Source of the DNA: Epiperipatus broadwayi
Lineage: Eukaryota; Onychophora; Udeonychophora; Euonychophora; Peripatidae
Length of the DNA: 64,000 nt
Reading direction: 5' to 3'
Assembly: GCA_028023455.1 (NCBI GenBank)
Contig: JAQFVV010012420.1
Coordinates: 1,736,001 to 1,800,000 of the forward strand
Shown here: positions 11,927 to 23,499 of the stretch, piece by piece
Layout: every line of letters begins with the position of its first letter
How positions within the stretch are numbered: position 1 is the stretch's first letter
Program-made: the position numbers and the translations under genes
The notes under the pieces: model-generated
Told to the model about the DNA's origin: nothing
The model's database searches: none
Seen by the model: only the letters and a program-made list of their open reading frames with translations

Positions 11927-12605
11927 TTAAACATGAATTACTGCGTTTGGAAATGTGAGAAAATTGATAAATAATTCAAAACTAGCTGACTTACACAGAC
12001 ATAAACATTTATCAACTTTACTAACATTACTAATAAGTATTTCATCTGTACACCTTTTAAAATCATTTATAATAATAATATTATTATTATTCAAAAGATT
12101 ATCTTCTACATAAGTTTTACTACTTTTACTAGTTTCTGCAGATTCTTCTAGTTCAAATTTAGATTCAATCTTCACTTCATTTAACTTGATATTTAATTTA
12201 ATAAATTTGACATCTGAACCTATTTTAGATTTTTAAGTTTGGCCTCACATCTTGCAGTGAATCCACTTCCAATTTAGATATTATTTCATCAAATCTGGCA
12301 TTTCTATGCTTTATATAATTATCAAATTTCTTACTAAACTCACAAAAATCTGTTTTAGATGCAATATGTTTAGCATCAGAATCAGCTTCAAACTAATTAA
12401 TTTTAGATGCAAAATCAACTTTTATTTTAGCTCTGAGTTCACTAAATTTAGCATCACAATCTATTTTAGGTTTCTCATATCTCATATTAAATGCTTCAAA
12501 TATAATATTTAATTCATTAAACATTCCCAAAATCTGCTTCATAAAATCTGAATTCATATTGTTGTATACAGACCTGCTCACTAAATTCGCATTAGTATTA
12601 TACAT
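11927..12605 (-). pseudogene. Broken coiled-coil-like ORF of unknown family (~225 codons)
   Basis: Starting at the ATG at 12,605 on the reverse strand, the frame reads 70 codons (to 12,396), has one TAG, then continues open for more than 50 codons. A single frame change near 12.23 kb then joins a further 100 codons ending at 11,927. The pieces share style: charged, helix-prone, with repeated D-x-D-A-K / F-x-x-x-x-x-K patterns (KIDCDAKFSELRAK, EADSDAKHIASK) and a later acidic stretch (FELEESAETSKSSK). The reading quality across two lesions suggests a formerly functional single-exon protein, perhaps an ORF1-like coiled-coil protein of a retroelement, or a host pseudogene. I do not recognise the family. 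Confidence 0.45.
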
Positions 12606-13149
12606 TATAATTTCATTTAATTAAATAACTAATAATGAATGTTAGTAATGTAGTTATAATCTAAATAAATAAATAAATAAATAGGTGCTATAAAAATTTT
12701 AAATATCAATATTAAAATTACTAACATTTACTCAAGAGTATTAGAATCTGCTTGATTGTTTTAAAGAAAACACCATTTCATAAGAAATACACAATTACTT
12801 ATTAAAAAGATTTGTCAATAAAAATGCTTTGTGTTTTTTAAATATGTTAAACCTTAAGTACCTTGTATTACAACCATAAAAATTCCAAATATTTAAATTC
12901 AAGTGAACATTATTATTATGAGGATTATAAAAATATCATCATCTAAGGTCATATCAAAATAAGCAAAAAATTTAAAATAAATTAAAGTACACATAGTGAT
13001 TTATAATTTTAATACTCAATGTATCAGCATGTTGCAGGTTCAATTATAAAGATATAAATTTTATATTGTACCATGTTTTTGGATCAAATTATTATCTAGC
13101 CACACACTCAAGTGAATTATTATCATTTCCCATATTGGGTGCCAAATTT
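12606..13149. other. AT-rich DNA with a short AAAT microsatellite
   Basis: An (AAAT)n run lies at about 12,663-12,682. Nothing else was recognised. Confidence 0.4.
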
Positions 13150-13760
13150 TAACAATCAAAAACTGATCAACCAAAATCTTTGGTTTTAACTGATAAGCAA
13201 ATAAAACTATTCATAACAATCAACATATTTATATCTACTTTAAAGGTCTATAGTAATATAAATGTGTATTAGTGGTATCTCATAGTTGTCAAATATACAT
13301 ACACTTTATTATGTAGAGTAATAAAGAAATCTAATAATTATTTTCCTCTTAAGATCTTAAAGTATAAATAAATTAAATCTAATGTTATATCAGGGTATAA
13401 AATACTTCAGAATAATAAATAAGATTCTTAGGTTTTTTATTGTTTTATTATCAACTTTATAATTGCTATAGCTGGATAACAAAGGGAATCTTATTGTACC
13501 TAATCTATATCTTATAACAACTAAAACTCAATATTTAATTGTAAATGCTAATTGTAGCAACTAATATCAATAATGTTACTTCACTAAATTGGTATAATTA
13601 AAAGTAAATGTAATATAATAATATTATGTGACCATAAATTACCAATTAGATGACAAATGTGAAAATATGAAATACAAAAGTCAAAGTGATTTAATAAAAA
13701 CAAAATAAGTTTATGTATAATATATATATTAACAAAACTTAAATATATTCCAAATAACAA
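13150..13760. repeat. Dispersed repeat, copy 2 (paralogue of 6,425-7,010)
   Basis: Collinear with copy 1 over ~600 bp in the same orientation, both ending in a tattraacaaamctta-like phrase before unrelated sequence. Copy 2 has an extra TA-rich insertion near 13.71 kb. Confidence 0.65.
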
Positions 13761-13890
13761 TAAACAACTTATAATATAACATAAATAAAAAATCATAGAG
13801 AAATATGTTTGATTATATTCATAATCATTATCAACTCGATTCAAATTTCAAAATGGAATCATCTACTACTAACCAGAAACACATGTCGAT

Positions 13891-15021
13891 TTAAATATTC
13901 CATAATTCATTAATCTTAACATTTGCTGACTGTCTATTTATTATTGTATTTTTATATCTACTAATAAAAGTTGCCTCCTTAATTTTTCTTTTTTCATTAT
14001 CTCTCTTGACCTAAAATTTCTATCTTTTTTATATCAAAATCAAATTTAAAATTACAATTCCTATCATGATCATAAAAAACAGATTCAGTATATAACTTCA
14101 CTTCATTATTTCCATCACTATATCTGAACATTTTTCAAAACTCTTTTATACAACAATTTATGCTCTTTAATTCTCTTCTCCATATTACACTTAGACTCCC
14201 CCACATATGATAAGTTACACCCACAAAAAATTCTATAAATTACATTACTCAAATTATTTCTTTCTAACTTATCTTTTAAATTATTAATTATTCTATTTAA
14301 ATTACCCAATCGATAAAGTGAAACATTATATATTCCATTATTAAACTTTTTTCATAAATTTCACTTGACTATTATTATAAAAAGGCAAAGAAATCCACTT
14401 TTTACTTTCAATTTTTTCATCACCCATATTTCTATTAATTTTCTTATTAAATTGACAAGTTACCTGATAAATTTCTTTTATATTATAACCCACACTTAAT
14501 AATTCATTTACATAATTTTCAATATTTTTCTTCTTATCACACAAATATTTACACAAAATATTATTTCTATGTAAAAAAGATCTAAAATCAGTCATTTTAT
14601 AATTATGTGGCACTTATAAATATGGAATATACCCTCTCGTTTCAATAGGTTTAACAAACAATTTGTAGTCAATCATATTATTGTTCCTTGAAATCATCAA
14701 ATCCAAATATTTAATACTATTATTATATTCTTTCTCCATAGTTCATTTAAAACCTTTTAATTCATTAAATTCATCAAAAATTTTATTAATCATTTGTGAA
14801 GAAGCACATACAAAAACATCATTTACATATCTCATATATATCTTAATATTTCCCACAAATATAAACTTGTTTACAATTTTTTCTTCATAATAAGACAAAA
14901 CAAAACTACATAATTGTGTCACTATTGGTAACCTCATTGGCCATCCTTTACTCATTTTATAAAATTTACCATTAAATGATGCAATAATATTTTGTTCAAT
15001 AAAATTTAAAGCCTTCATCAC
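13891..15021 (-). pseudogene. Penelope-like element: reverse transcriptase plus GIY-YIG endonuclease, decayed
   Basis: PLEs encode a telomerase-related reverse transcriptase followed by a GIY-YIG endonuclease; both are visible on the reverse strand. The RT part (15,021-14,743) has KMSKGWPMRLPIVTQL and then RYVNDVFV at 14,818-14,832, where the family has RYVDD; the first catalytic Asp has become Asn. The reading continues through KYLDLMISR and a thumb/linker region (14,613-14,341). The endonuclease follows (14,309-14,118) with IYRIFCGCNLSYVGESK and RIKEHK, matching the YIG...R...H pattern. After a frameshift the C-terminal tail (FDIKKIEILGQE, IKEATFISRYKNTIINRQ) ends at 13,891. Stops and frameshifts separate the blocks, and the N-terminal third is absent. 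Domain order and motifs make the class assignment secure. Confidence 0.88.
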
Positions 15022-15135
15022 AAAACATGTTTAAACATTATTAAAATGAAATGTCAATTGAAAATTTTTAAAAATTATAAGTTATTAAAAATATTCCTGA
15101 ATTGCTGCTGATTTAAATATAATAAATCACTGGAT

Positions 15136-15369
15136 TTGGAGCCTAATTTTATTTTTGAAGTGAAACATAAGACATTGCTTGAAATTATTAGAAGAAATAA
15201 GCACGATTTATTTAATATTCGGAAGTATTTAAAAGTTATTGATCATTTTATTGGATTGAATGATTTTGAATATTGTTTTGAATTTAAAAAGATGTGCCAA
15301 AATTATTTTGATAAATTTTATATTAATGAAAAGAATAAATTTGATAAGAAGATTGATTTTTTTATTTAA
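15136..15369 (+). pseudogene. Short ORF, possible PLE N-terminal fragment in head-to-head orientation
   Basis: This 77-codon frame is open further upstream to about 15,120. It is charged and ends KNKFDKKIDFFI. PLE proteins often have a lysine-rich N-terminal segment with F-x-K-K-hydrophobic phrases before the RT, so this may be the N-terminus of a PLE inserted head-to-head with the reverse-strand PLE that stops at 15,021. The identification is an inference; no RT follows on this strand. Confidence 0.35.
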
Positions 15370-16055
15370 TAAAAAGTATTCAATGATGGATCATAGTGTC
15401 TATTTGAAAATTATTTTATTTATCTATATTTAGTGACAGAAACATCTTAAATTATAATGTATTATATATTTATTTTCCATTTCCAAGATCTCATTTATAT
15501 AGAATATGAAAATAGTTCTAGTTATATGAAGACTTCGAATTTTTATAATAGCTATCCAATTACTCATTGGTCAACATTTCTACAGATGTTCTTAGCTACA
15601 ATGAAAAAAAACTATAATACTTTCATTATCTTTTTTACAAATGACTTCTGGAGAAGTCAATGACTTGAAGTAATCTATTTAAGACAGTTGTATTTTTATC
15701 TATATATACATCTAAAATGATAAAATAGCTTAAAATAAGATAAATGCTTTTTTAACAATTTTATAAAGAAGCAAGCTTTATTCAATAGGTTTTTCAATTA
15801 ATGGATAGTAAAAGTAAGATATAGTATTTTTCTAATCTTGTTTTACTCTCTTTTTAAGAATAGTTAGATATCAATTTACAAGCAATAGTTATATGACCAT
15901 GTATGCTAATTATCTAAAAGAAAAATTCTACAACATTTGCAAAGCTAAAAAGTCCAAAATTTTATTCAGTATGGATTCAAACCCTTGGCATGAATATTAT
16001 AACCACTAAACTATTAGGCACATTATCATATTATGTATTCCATGTAGAATAATGC
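15370..16055. other. AT-rich DNA, nothing recognised
   Basis: No supported gene or repeat. A stretch near 15.96-16.02 kb vaguely resembles a degenerate tRNA head but lacks a credible cloverleaf. Confidence 0.4.
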
Positions 16056-16218
16056 TCCAACACTGGTCTATTAAGTAAATGAAATACTCTCAATCCAAAG
16101 TGCTTAAGATTAGCCTTTGAGTATAAAATGAGGTAAAGAGAAAAGGTGGTCCAATCTTTTCTCTAAAAAAGTTTTATCTTGTGCTTTGGATTTATTTACT
16201 TAATAGATCAGTGTTGGA
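16056..16218. repeat. Foldback repeat (~163 bp) of the 34 kb family
   Basis: Arms tccaacactggtctattaag and cttaatagatcagtgttgga pair, and inner blocks atccaaagtgc and gtgctttggat pair too. The centre contains tgcttaagattagcc and a gagaaaaggtggtccaatcttttctc hairpin. Both recur in the elements at 33.96-34.49 kb and 46.62-46.73 kb. Confidence 0.65.
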
Positions 16219-16380
16219 TTATTAATCTCATATATAATATTAACTTTTGGGAAGTTTATATATATAGATATAATTATAGACAATTTGAACCCAGACTTCT
16301 TTCAAACTCCCTTCAACTATCCAAATTATCCCATTCAACTAACACACATGGCCACACACATATAAAAAAAATAAATGATC

Positions 16381-16425
16381 TCCAATATAATATTTCATGC
16401 TGAACCAGCACTCATCAGTTGATCC
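16381..16425 (-). ncRNA. Hammerhead ribozyme motif, family 1 (canonical stem II)
   Basis: On the reverse strand CTGATGA occupies 16,418-16,412 and GAAA 16,396-16,393. Between them GTGCT-GGTTC-AGCAT forms a five-pair stem II closed by G-T. Unlike the copies near 1 kb, the core-proximal pair is intact, so this version is probably nearer the ancestor. Stem I is short (TCAA with TTGG). Confidence 0.7.
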
Positions 16426-16692
16426 AGATCATCATCTCCCATATATATATATATATAATCAGTTCTCAGTTTATATTAAAATAAAAAAATCTTCAAACTG
16501 TAATGGACAGACTTCAATCTACTCCACCACCAACTTTTCAGCCATCCATACATTGAAAATCTGATGATGGAACACTCAAATCCTTTGGAGGGTGGAGTAG
16601 ATTGAAGTCTGTCCATTAAAGTTTGAAGATTTTCTATCTTAATATAAATTGAGCACTGATTATATATATGTGTGTGGGTGATGATGATTTGA

Positions 16693-16735
16693 ACCAATTG
16701 ATGAGTGCTGGTTTAGCTTGAAGTACATATATTGG
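16693..16735 (+). ncRNA. Hammerhead motif, family 1 (core mutated)
   Basis: ACCAA (16,693-16,697) and TTGG (16,732-16,735) form stem I. The core is TTGATGA (C3 to T) and GAAG (A15.1 to G), with stem II GTGCT...AGCTT. Two core changes make activity unlikely. Confidence 0.6.
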
Positions 16736-16925
16736 AGATTATTTATCTTTTTCACATGTGTATGGTCATGTGTATCAGTTGTATGAGATAAATTGGATAA
16801 CTGAAAGGAGCTTGAAAGTCTGTGTTCAAATCCTCTATAATTACATCTAAGTTCCAGGTATATGAAGTATACCTGTATTTAAATATTGTGTGTGTACATG
16901 TACATATAATATTCGAGATTAAAAC

Positions 16926-18700
16926 AACATAAAGCAATAAATATTTTAAAATACTCTCTTAGCTTAAGTTAAAATTTAACAAGAATACATAAAAGAAAGA
17001 GAGAAAAGATCATCATTATGTTGATAGATAAAGATATGTGAGTGGGTTGATAAATTCATAAAAAATTTATTTGTGAAATTTTTAAAATTAAATAAGGTTA
17101 TTAATTTTGTTTAACGTCAACATACATTGTAGTAATCTTTTAGAAAAGATCATTTATAAAATTAATTTAAAATTTTTCTGCCTTTCTCATTCATGTTTGC
17201 ATTAATTAAAAGTGGTGAAATAATTAGTAACAAAATACTTGTTTTAGTTTACTCAGCATACAAACCAAACCATTTTTAATTTCTGTCAATTAATTTGGAT
17301 TTTTTAAATAAAAAAAAAGAGAGAATATATAGTTATTAGTTAAAGTTTACAGTTGACCATTTTTTAAATATTTTTAAAAGAATATAAAGAAATAAAATTG
17401 TACTCCGTTACTCTTCCTACATTCTTGTTACCATTTACTTTTGTATATATTTATTTTTAACTTCATATTTTCTATCTCATTTTATTTTTTTAATCTTGTT
17501 AATGTGATGGCATTATATCATACATTCCCTCTATTTTTTTTTTTAATGCAAACTCTTTTAAGATCTGATAGGATCCTAGTCAGCAATTAATTGTAGCTAA
17601 AGTGCTGACCAAGATTTAAAATTTATATTTATCTAAGAATGGAAAAAGTAAAGAAGATAAAATAAAGTTAATGTGTCAAATAAAGAAGAAAAATCTATTA
17701 ATCTTACAATTAGAACCAGAAAGTTGATTTGGATGAATGATATACTAAGACATCACAATTTTCTTGAAGAGATAATAGATTGGAAAATATTGAAAAATTA
17801 TCCCAAGAAAGATCTTATTTCATTTTGTAAATCAACTATATAAAAACACTACTACATGTAATTATAGTAAATTAAAATAAACAACAGAAGATTATAAATA
17901 ATTATTGATTACTGTTATTACAAGTTTTAACTAGTCTTTGGATTGAAAAACTAATAATGATAATGAACAGTAGATATTCATTTTAAAATTTGTCTTCCAG
18001 AGAAATTTTAATTTGATCAGGTAAATAACTATCTGTATGGTCTTGGATTTTTGGGAAAGCATATTTGGTATCTTCTACTTTAGGAATTTTTAGAGTATCA
18101 ATAAAAATTTAATGATATTAAAAATTGTTTAGCACAAGTAAACTGTACCTATCTTATCAATAATTATGCTTAAACATTATATTTAGAAAATAAAAGATTT
18201 TATTAATTATTGGAACATGTTATTATATCAATATTATTAAAATTCAAACTTTTCTTTTGAAAACCTTGATGCAATAAATTTGCATTTATTTACTATAATA
18301 GTATATAATGTCAAATGCACCAGTAATTATAGAATTTTTTTGCACACTGTTTTCTTTAGATATACATTTTTTTTACAAAGAAATATGGAATATAATATGG
18401 AGCCAATTTGTAAAAAAATCATGTAACACAAGCACTTACAGATGCAGATTATTAGGTTGATTATATGCAATTACATTCTGAAAATGAAATATTACTCACA
18501 TTTAAAAGCAGATTCTATTCTAAATATATTAGTATAAAATGTAATGTATGTAAATAATTATTTTATTAATTTGAATTTTTAAGGTAACCATGTTATTGAA
18601 TTGAAAAATTCTCCTAAAGAATGTATTATGAAAATAAGTTATTCTTGGATTTTCTAAAAAGAAAATTCTGATTAATTATATTATCACTATGCAGCCGAGC
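16926..18700. other. AT-rich DNA, nothing recognised
   Basis: No supported coding, RNA or repeat structure was seen over about 1.8 kb. Confidence 0.4.
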
Positions 18701-19180
18701 AAAAGAAATTCATTTAAAAAGAAATGATTTGGAAAAAGAAAAATTCTACAAAGAGCAAACTCTCATGAAAAATGGTTATCCACTAACTATCATTAAGAAA
18801 CCTTAAATATACATCAAAAAGAAACACCAAAAAATAAATATTTGTACTGTTGTGTATCCATGTATATCAGGAATAGCAGATAAACTAAAGAAAATCTGAA
18901 ATTAATATAACATCAAAACTGATTTTCAAGGCCATATCAAATTATATTGTATCCTAACAGCTACAAAACCAAAACTTGAAATGCTGGGGAAAACCTGCAT
19001 CTATGAAATTTCATGTGAATGTGGAAGAATATATATTAATGATACTTCATTGAAAAGCATCAATGAACTTATGTTTGATTGAGTGAATATAAAAGTATTG
19101 GATAGACAGAAAAGAAAATATAAATAAGTAACTCACCTGACAATAGCAAGTAATGCTACAAGTCAATCTAGAGTGATAAT
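18701..19180 (+). pseudogene. PLE remnant: thumb region and GIY-YIG start, heavily decayed
   Basis: Joining frames across lesions gives YPCISGIADKLKKI, followed by HIKLYCILTATKPKLE and then GKTCIYEISCECGRIYINDT (about 18,985-19,050). In PLEs the region before the endonuclease ends in a Y.PG...KI block, and the endonuclease opens with a Y.I.C.CG..YIG.T pattern. Here YIG has become YIN. The fragment has no RT core, carries many stops, and is older than the PLEs at 14 and 49 kb. Confidence 0.62.
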
Positions 19181-19269
19181 GTATAAAGTCTAGAAGCCAC
19201 TAATTAAGCTTGCTAGGAAAAAGTGGCGAAATCAGGGGGACTCTCATAGATAAATATATGAAATTTCTA

Positions 19270-19400
19270 TTGGTAGAATAGCTTAGTTAATTAGAGAATC
19301 ACATTCAATTTAATATTTATTAATCTGAAGGTCTGGGATCAAATTCCTATATTAGTATTGTCACTGTTCAGGCCAGAAATACCTGAAGAAGAATAAGAGT
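19270..19400 (+). repeat. tRNA-derived SINE-like sequence
   Basis: A box A-like tagcttagttaattagag (about 19,279-19,296) and a box B-like ggatcaaattcc (about 19,336-19,347) are spaced as in a tRNA head with a long intervening segment. They are followed by a gaagaagaataagag A-rich end. No target-site duplication was found. It could also be a decayed tRNA pseudogene. Confidence 0.45.
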
Positions 19401-19779
19401 AGTTTAAATATTGTGGTAGAATACTAACCATATCCTATTACTAACAATTGAATGTATTTGAAAAGTTTTAATAAAGTTTACTTTTTTAAAAAAATATTTA
19501 ATATTAAATGATGGAAATAATCCAACATAAAATTACTATTATATATATGAATGGGAGAATTTGGAATTTTATTTTTCAAAAAATAATTTTTTTATTGATA
19601 TTTTTAGTACTGTATTTTCAACTTGCAATTAAATTCTATTTGTAACAATTTTAAATATAACATTTTTTTTTGCTTCAATATCCCATTATTACACCTTTTT
19701 TTTTTTCAATTTTTATCAATATTTGCTTTACGATTTATTTAGTGATGAGTACTTTCTTTTTTTAATTCATCTATTAATT

Positions 19780-20152
19780 AAACAAAGGCAAAACTCTCCA
19801 TACAGTAGTGCCACCCTGTGCCAATGAGAGTAATCAATGGATGCCAAAAGGCTTGTGCATAAAATTCCTATCTAGTGTCTACTCATCCAATATCCCCAGA
19901 CTAGTTTCTGGCTTGTGGCCATCATCAGTGAGGAGCCTTGGATCTGAGAGCACTGCACCTAGATCTTAGGATCCTACTAGTCTGGGGATATTGGATGAGT
20001 AGGCACTAGATAGAGATTTTATGCACAAGCCTTCTGGCATCCATTGATTACTCTCGTTGGCACAGGGTGGCACTACTGTATGGAGAGTTTTGCCTTTGTT
20101 TACAACAATTATGTGCTAGTAAGATGGTGATCATGTGATGTTTAGTGGTTTA
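19780..20152. mobile_element. Family 2 hammerhead foldback element with 13 bp TSD
   Basis: Two inverted arms of ~120-140 bp (from aaacaaaggcaaaactctcc at the left to its inverse ending near 20,103) surround a short centre with cactgcacctagatc. A single-copy tail runs to gatgtttagtggttta. The sequence tcatctattaatt is present at 19,767-19,779 and again at 20,153-20,165, a perfect 13 bp duplication that defines the ends of the insertion. The left arm includes a complete reverse-strand hammerhead; the right arm restarts inside the ribozyme at ctactagtctgggg. There is no ORF, so the element must be mobilised in trans. Confidence 0.85.
19891..19937 (-). ncRNA. Hammerhead ribozyme motif, family 2 (best copy)
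   Basis: On the reverse strand, stem I TCCTCA pairs with TGGGGA. CTGATGA is at 19,928-19,922 and stem II is TGGC-CACAA-GCCA, four pairs with an intact T-A next to the core. GAAAC follows (19,908-19,904), then self-complementary ACTAGT as stem III and C at the cleavage site (triplet GTC). All core positions fit a type I hammerhead with a dimer-type stem III. Confidence 0.8.
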
Positions 20153-20577
20153 TCATCTATTAATTGTTCTTTCTTCTTTTTCATTTTTCACTTTTTACTA
20201 TTTTTTTAAATATAATTCATAATTCATCTGCTTCTAAGACTGTAGTCAATTTAGTTGTTATCATCTGTGATTTCTTGCCCAACTATCATCCTTAAATCAT
20301 TACCATTTCTATTATCATCTAAACTTGTAATTACTTTATGTAGTCTAGCACATTGATAAAATAGCAGATGCAAAATCTAAAGGTTTGTAGATCAATCTCC
20401 AATTAATAAAAGTAAAAACAAAATCCCCCCCATTTGATAAAAGTAAAAACAAATATAGTTTAGTCATCTGAGTAGAACTGTTGAGCTTAGATTGACACTT
20501 GACTCCTTGAAAAATTGACCATATGATTATTTATTATATGATCATATGCTTACACAAGCTGCTAATACAGAGTCAAA

Positions 20578-20842
20578 ATTCTCTATACAGTAGTGCAACT
20601 CAGTGCAGACCAGAAAAATCAATAGATTCAAGAAGGCTTGTACATAAAATTCCTACCTACTGCCTATTCATCCAATATCCCTAAACTATTTTGTACCTTA
20701 TGCCTTGCATCAGTGAGGATCCTTGGATCTGAGAAAGGGATTTTGTCCATTAACCTTCTTGCATTTATTGATTACTCTGGCTTGCATGGGCTGGTACTAC
20801 TTGCATGGAAAGTTTTGCCTCTGCTTAAAAATTGTTTATGTT
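20578..20842. mobile_element. Older family 2 foldback copy
   Basis: Arms beginning attctctatacagtagtgc and ending gcatggaaagttttgcctctg are diverged relatives of the 19.8 kb element, again inverted around a short centre. The open frame read forward across it is a by-product. No clean target-site duplication was found. Confidence 0.75.
20674..20727 (-). ncRNA. Decayed hammerhead motif, family 2
   Basis: On the reverse strand the boxes read CTGATGC and CAAAA, where intact copies have CTGATGA and GAAAC. Flanking stem I strands (CCTCA, TAGGGA) are still recognisable. It is inactive by sequence. Confidence 0.55.
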
Positions 20843-23499
20843 TAATTATTTTTAGTTTTATTAACATTTATTTTGAATTACTTAAATCCTTATTTTCATG
20901 GTTTAGCAATACTAGAATTTTTTTTTTAAATACTAATTCTATGATTTTCAAAATAACATTTATTTAGCCTATTAAATATGAATAAATGATGATTCTATTT
21001 TACATTAGTTCATATAAATTAGTTAATCCAAATAATACCATCTTACAATAGGACATATAAATGAAAATTAATTAAACATTAATTTTAGTTTACATCAATT
21101 AAACTATTTTATTTCTAATTTAGAAGTTTTAATATAAACAATTAATGATACTAAAAATGGTGAACCCATATATCTATAAGTGGTGTGGGGGTTTTTCTGG
21201 TGGAAAGCACTGGTTTTATTCTATCTTTCTAGTAGCCACCTTTGGTTCTTATTCTCTTAATGACTTGAAATTATTCCATATTTATATTTAAACTTTTAGA
21301 ATTTAAGACAGATAATCATCCGTGATAAATGAATGATTTTGCTCTAATTTATTTATTTGTCTTTTAGTATTATTGATGCAAAAGAAACTATTTTAGTTAG
21401 TAAAGATCTTTTTTCCCTCAAAATTTTATTTAATTATTACTTTTGGAGTGAAGTTAACAAAATGGAAATTAGTTTTCAACAAAAATCTTTAATGTTGTCA
21501 ATTTCTATTCAGATACCAACTTCTATTTTAGCAATTTAAGAAAATTAAATTTATTGCAAATGTATTTGACTGATAAAGTTTCTTAGTTAGCCGAGGAAAT
21601 AACAAGGGAAATGGGGCGATAATTTTAAAAGCTACTTTTATGTACTTTTTTTTCTACAACAAATCTGTGAAATGTCTGACAGATTTTAAAATCTCAGATG
21701 CTTTTTAAAGAAAAACGTGATAACATCTCTTAAATATATGGAATATATTGCGAAGGTGTTTTTACATGATATTTTTTTAGGTCAAAGTTCTTTATAGCTT
21801 AATAAAAAAATAGTTCTCTTCACCCTACTTTAAAGCTGTCTAATGTAAACTTAAATAATCAATGGATACTACATGCTACAGTGCTATAATACCGCTATTT
21901 CAAGTTCAGTCATCTGATGTTATTAATAATAAAATATATTTTATTGTTAAATAATTTTCTTCTTCGCTCTTTGTCATGAAAATGTATTAGATATTCTTCA
22001 GCTCAGTTTTACATCGCTATGATGACTTAAATAACTATCTGACATTGTTTAGTATAGTGATTGAGCGGATATTCATAACTGAAAGTTCTAAGTAATTTTC
22101 AACTAAATGCAGCAAAAAACAAAAAAATCTATTTAGTTATTTAAATGGAAGTATTAGATTCACCCACAGATTTTGGTATTCAAGCTTAAAATATATTTTT
22201 TAAACACCTAATTAAAATTATTTTAATTATTTGACAAAATATATATTAATAGTATTATAATTATGTTATATGTGTGTTAGCACAATTTTATTATTATAAT
22301 TTTGACAAGCGTAAAGCATAAATGTATGATTTATTAATTAATAGTATTACAATTTTACAAAATTATTAACAAATATATGTTGATTTTATTCTTCATTCTA
22401 TATCTTGGGACTATGATATATAAGCACTTTACCATTAAATGAGTATAACAAACATGATTTGCAGAATTATTTATTTTTTTGGATGCAGACTTTTATGTTT
22501 ATTATAATCAAAGTATTTTAAAGAATTGTGTTTGATTCTGTGGAGCATGGACTTTAAGTCATATTTTTGGAAGGAGTATATAATTATTTAATAAATACTA
22601 AATCACAATTCTAGTTGTTAATTGTATAAATATAATTTTATTTAATAATATACTGATTTGTACAAGATTTACTCATTTTAAGGGGGAAAATAATTATATT
22701 TGATCACAAGAGCTATGTTGTATTATTATTATTTTTTATTTTTAAATAATTGTTAATTGTTTGTATTTATCCGGTTTATTATATTTTATTAATTTTAATA
22801 GTGACATAAAATTAAACAGTGGCATTAAATGTATAGTCTTAAGAATATATAACTTTATTTTTAAGAGTTGTAAACTTCAAATGCATGTACTTTACTAAGT
22901 TAAATATTTCTGCAATCATTTATTAAACCTGAAAATAATGTCTTCTATAGCTAGTCTACTAGTTAGATAAAAAGTGAATTCATTTTTCATTCAATGCTAA
23001 TTCAAAGGGTTTGAAATGTTACTTTACTGGAAATCTTAGTAAAGCCTTGATCCAATCAGCCAAAATTTTTAGATGACAATGCATTTGTATTCAAATATCT
23101 ATTAAATATAATAATATTAATTAATAAACAATTTTAAGTGAATATGGCATTTCTAAATTTCAACAAAGGCAAAAAGGAGAGGAAGAAATCTATTTTAGAA
23201 GTGAGTTCTGTGATAACTATAAAGACCAATCTGTCTTCCACAAATATGTTATCATATAGAACATGCTGATCCATTTTTCTGTTTAATATTTTATATTGTC
23301 TTTTTAATTATTCTGCAGAAAATATTTTTTTGAAATATTTAGAACATTATCATAATTCTAGTTTTTTAATGTATTTTATTCTTTACCACAATGAAAACAA
23401 TTAACATTGCATTTTTTATAATATCTTTAAGATAATTTTAATAACATAGATGGAATCTATCTTTCCCTATGAAAACCATGATCAAATTCAACATAAAAC
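20843..23499. other. AT-rich DNA, nothing recognised
   Basis: About 2.7 kb with slightly more complex sequence around 21.6-22.1 kb (ttagccgaggaaataac). No exon pair, domain or RNA gene could be supported. Confidence 0.4.

Larger units (their letters stand above)
16255..16925. repeat. Inverted pair of family 1 hammerhead units
   Basis: The left part reads in reverse orientation (16,255-16,560) and the right part (about 16,580-16,925) in forward orientation. Both share sequence with the 301-1530 array: tggagtagattgaagtctg, gtccattaaag, and the HHR core followed by attatttatctttt. Each arm carries its own HHR, on opposite strands. Confidence 0.75.
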
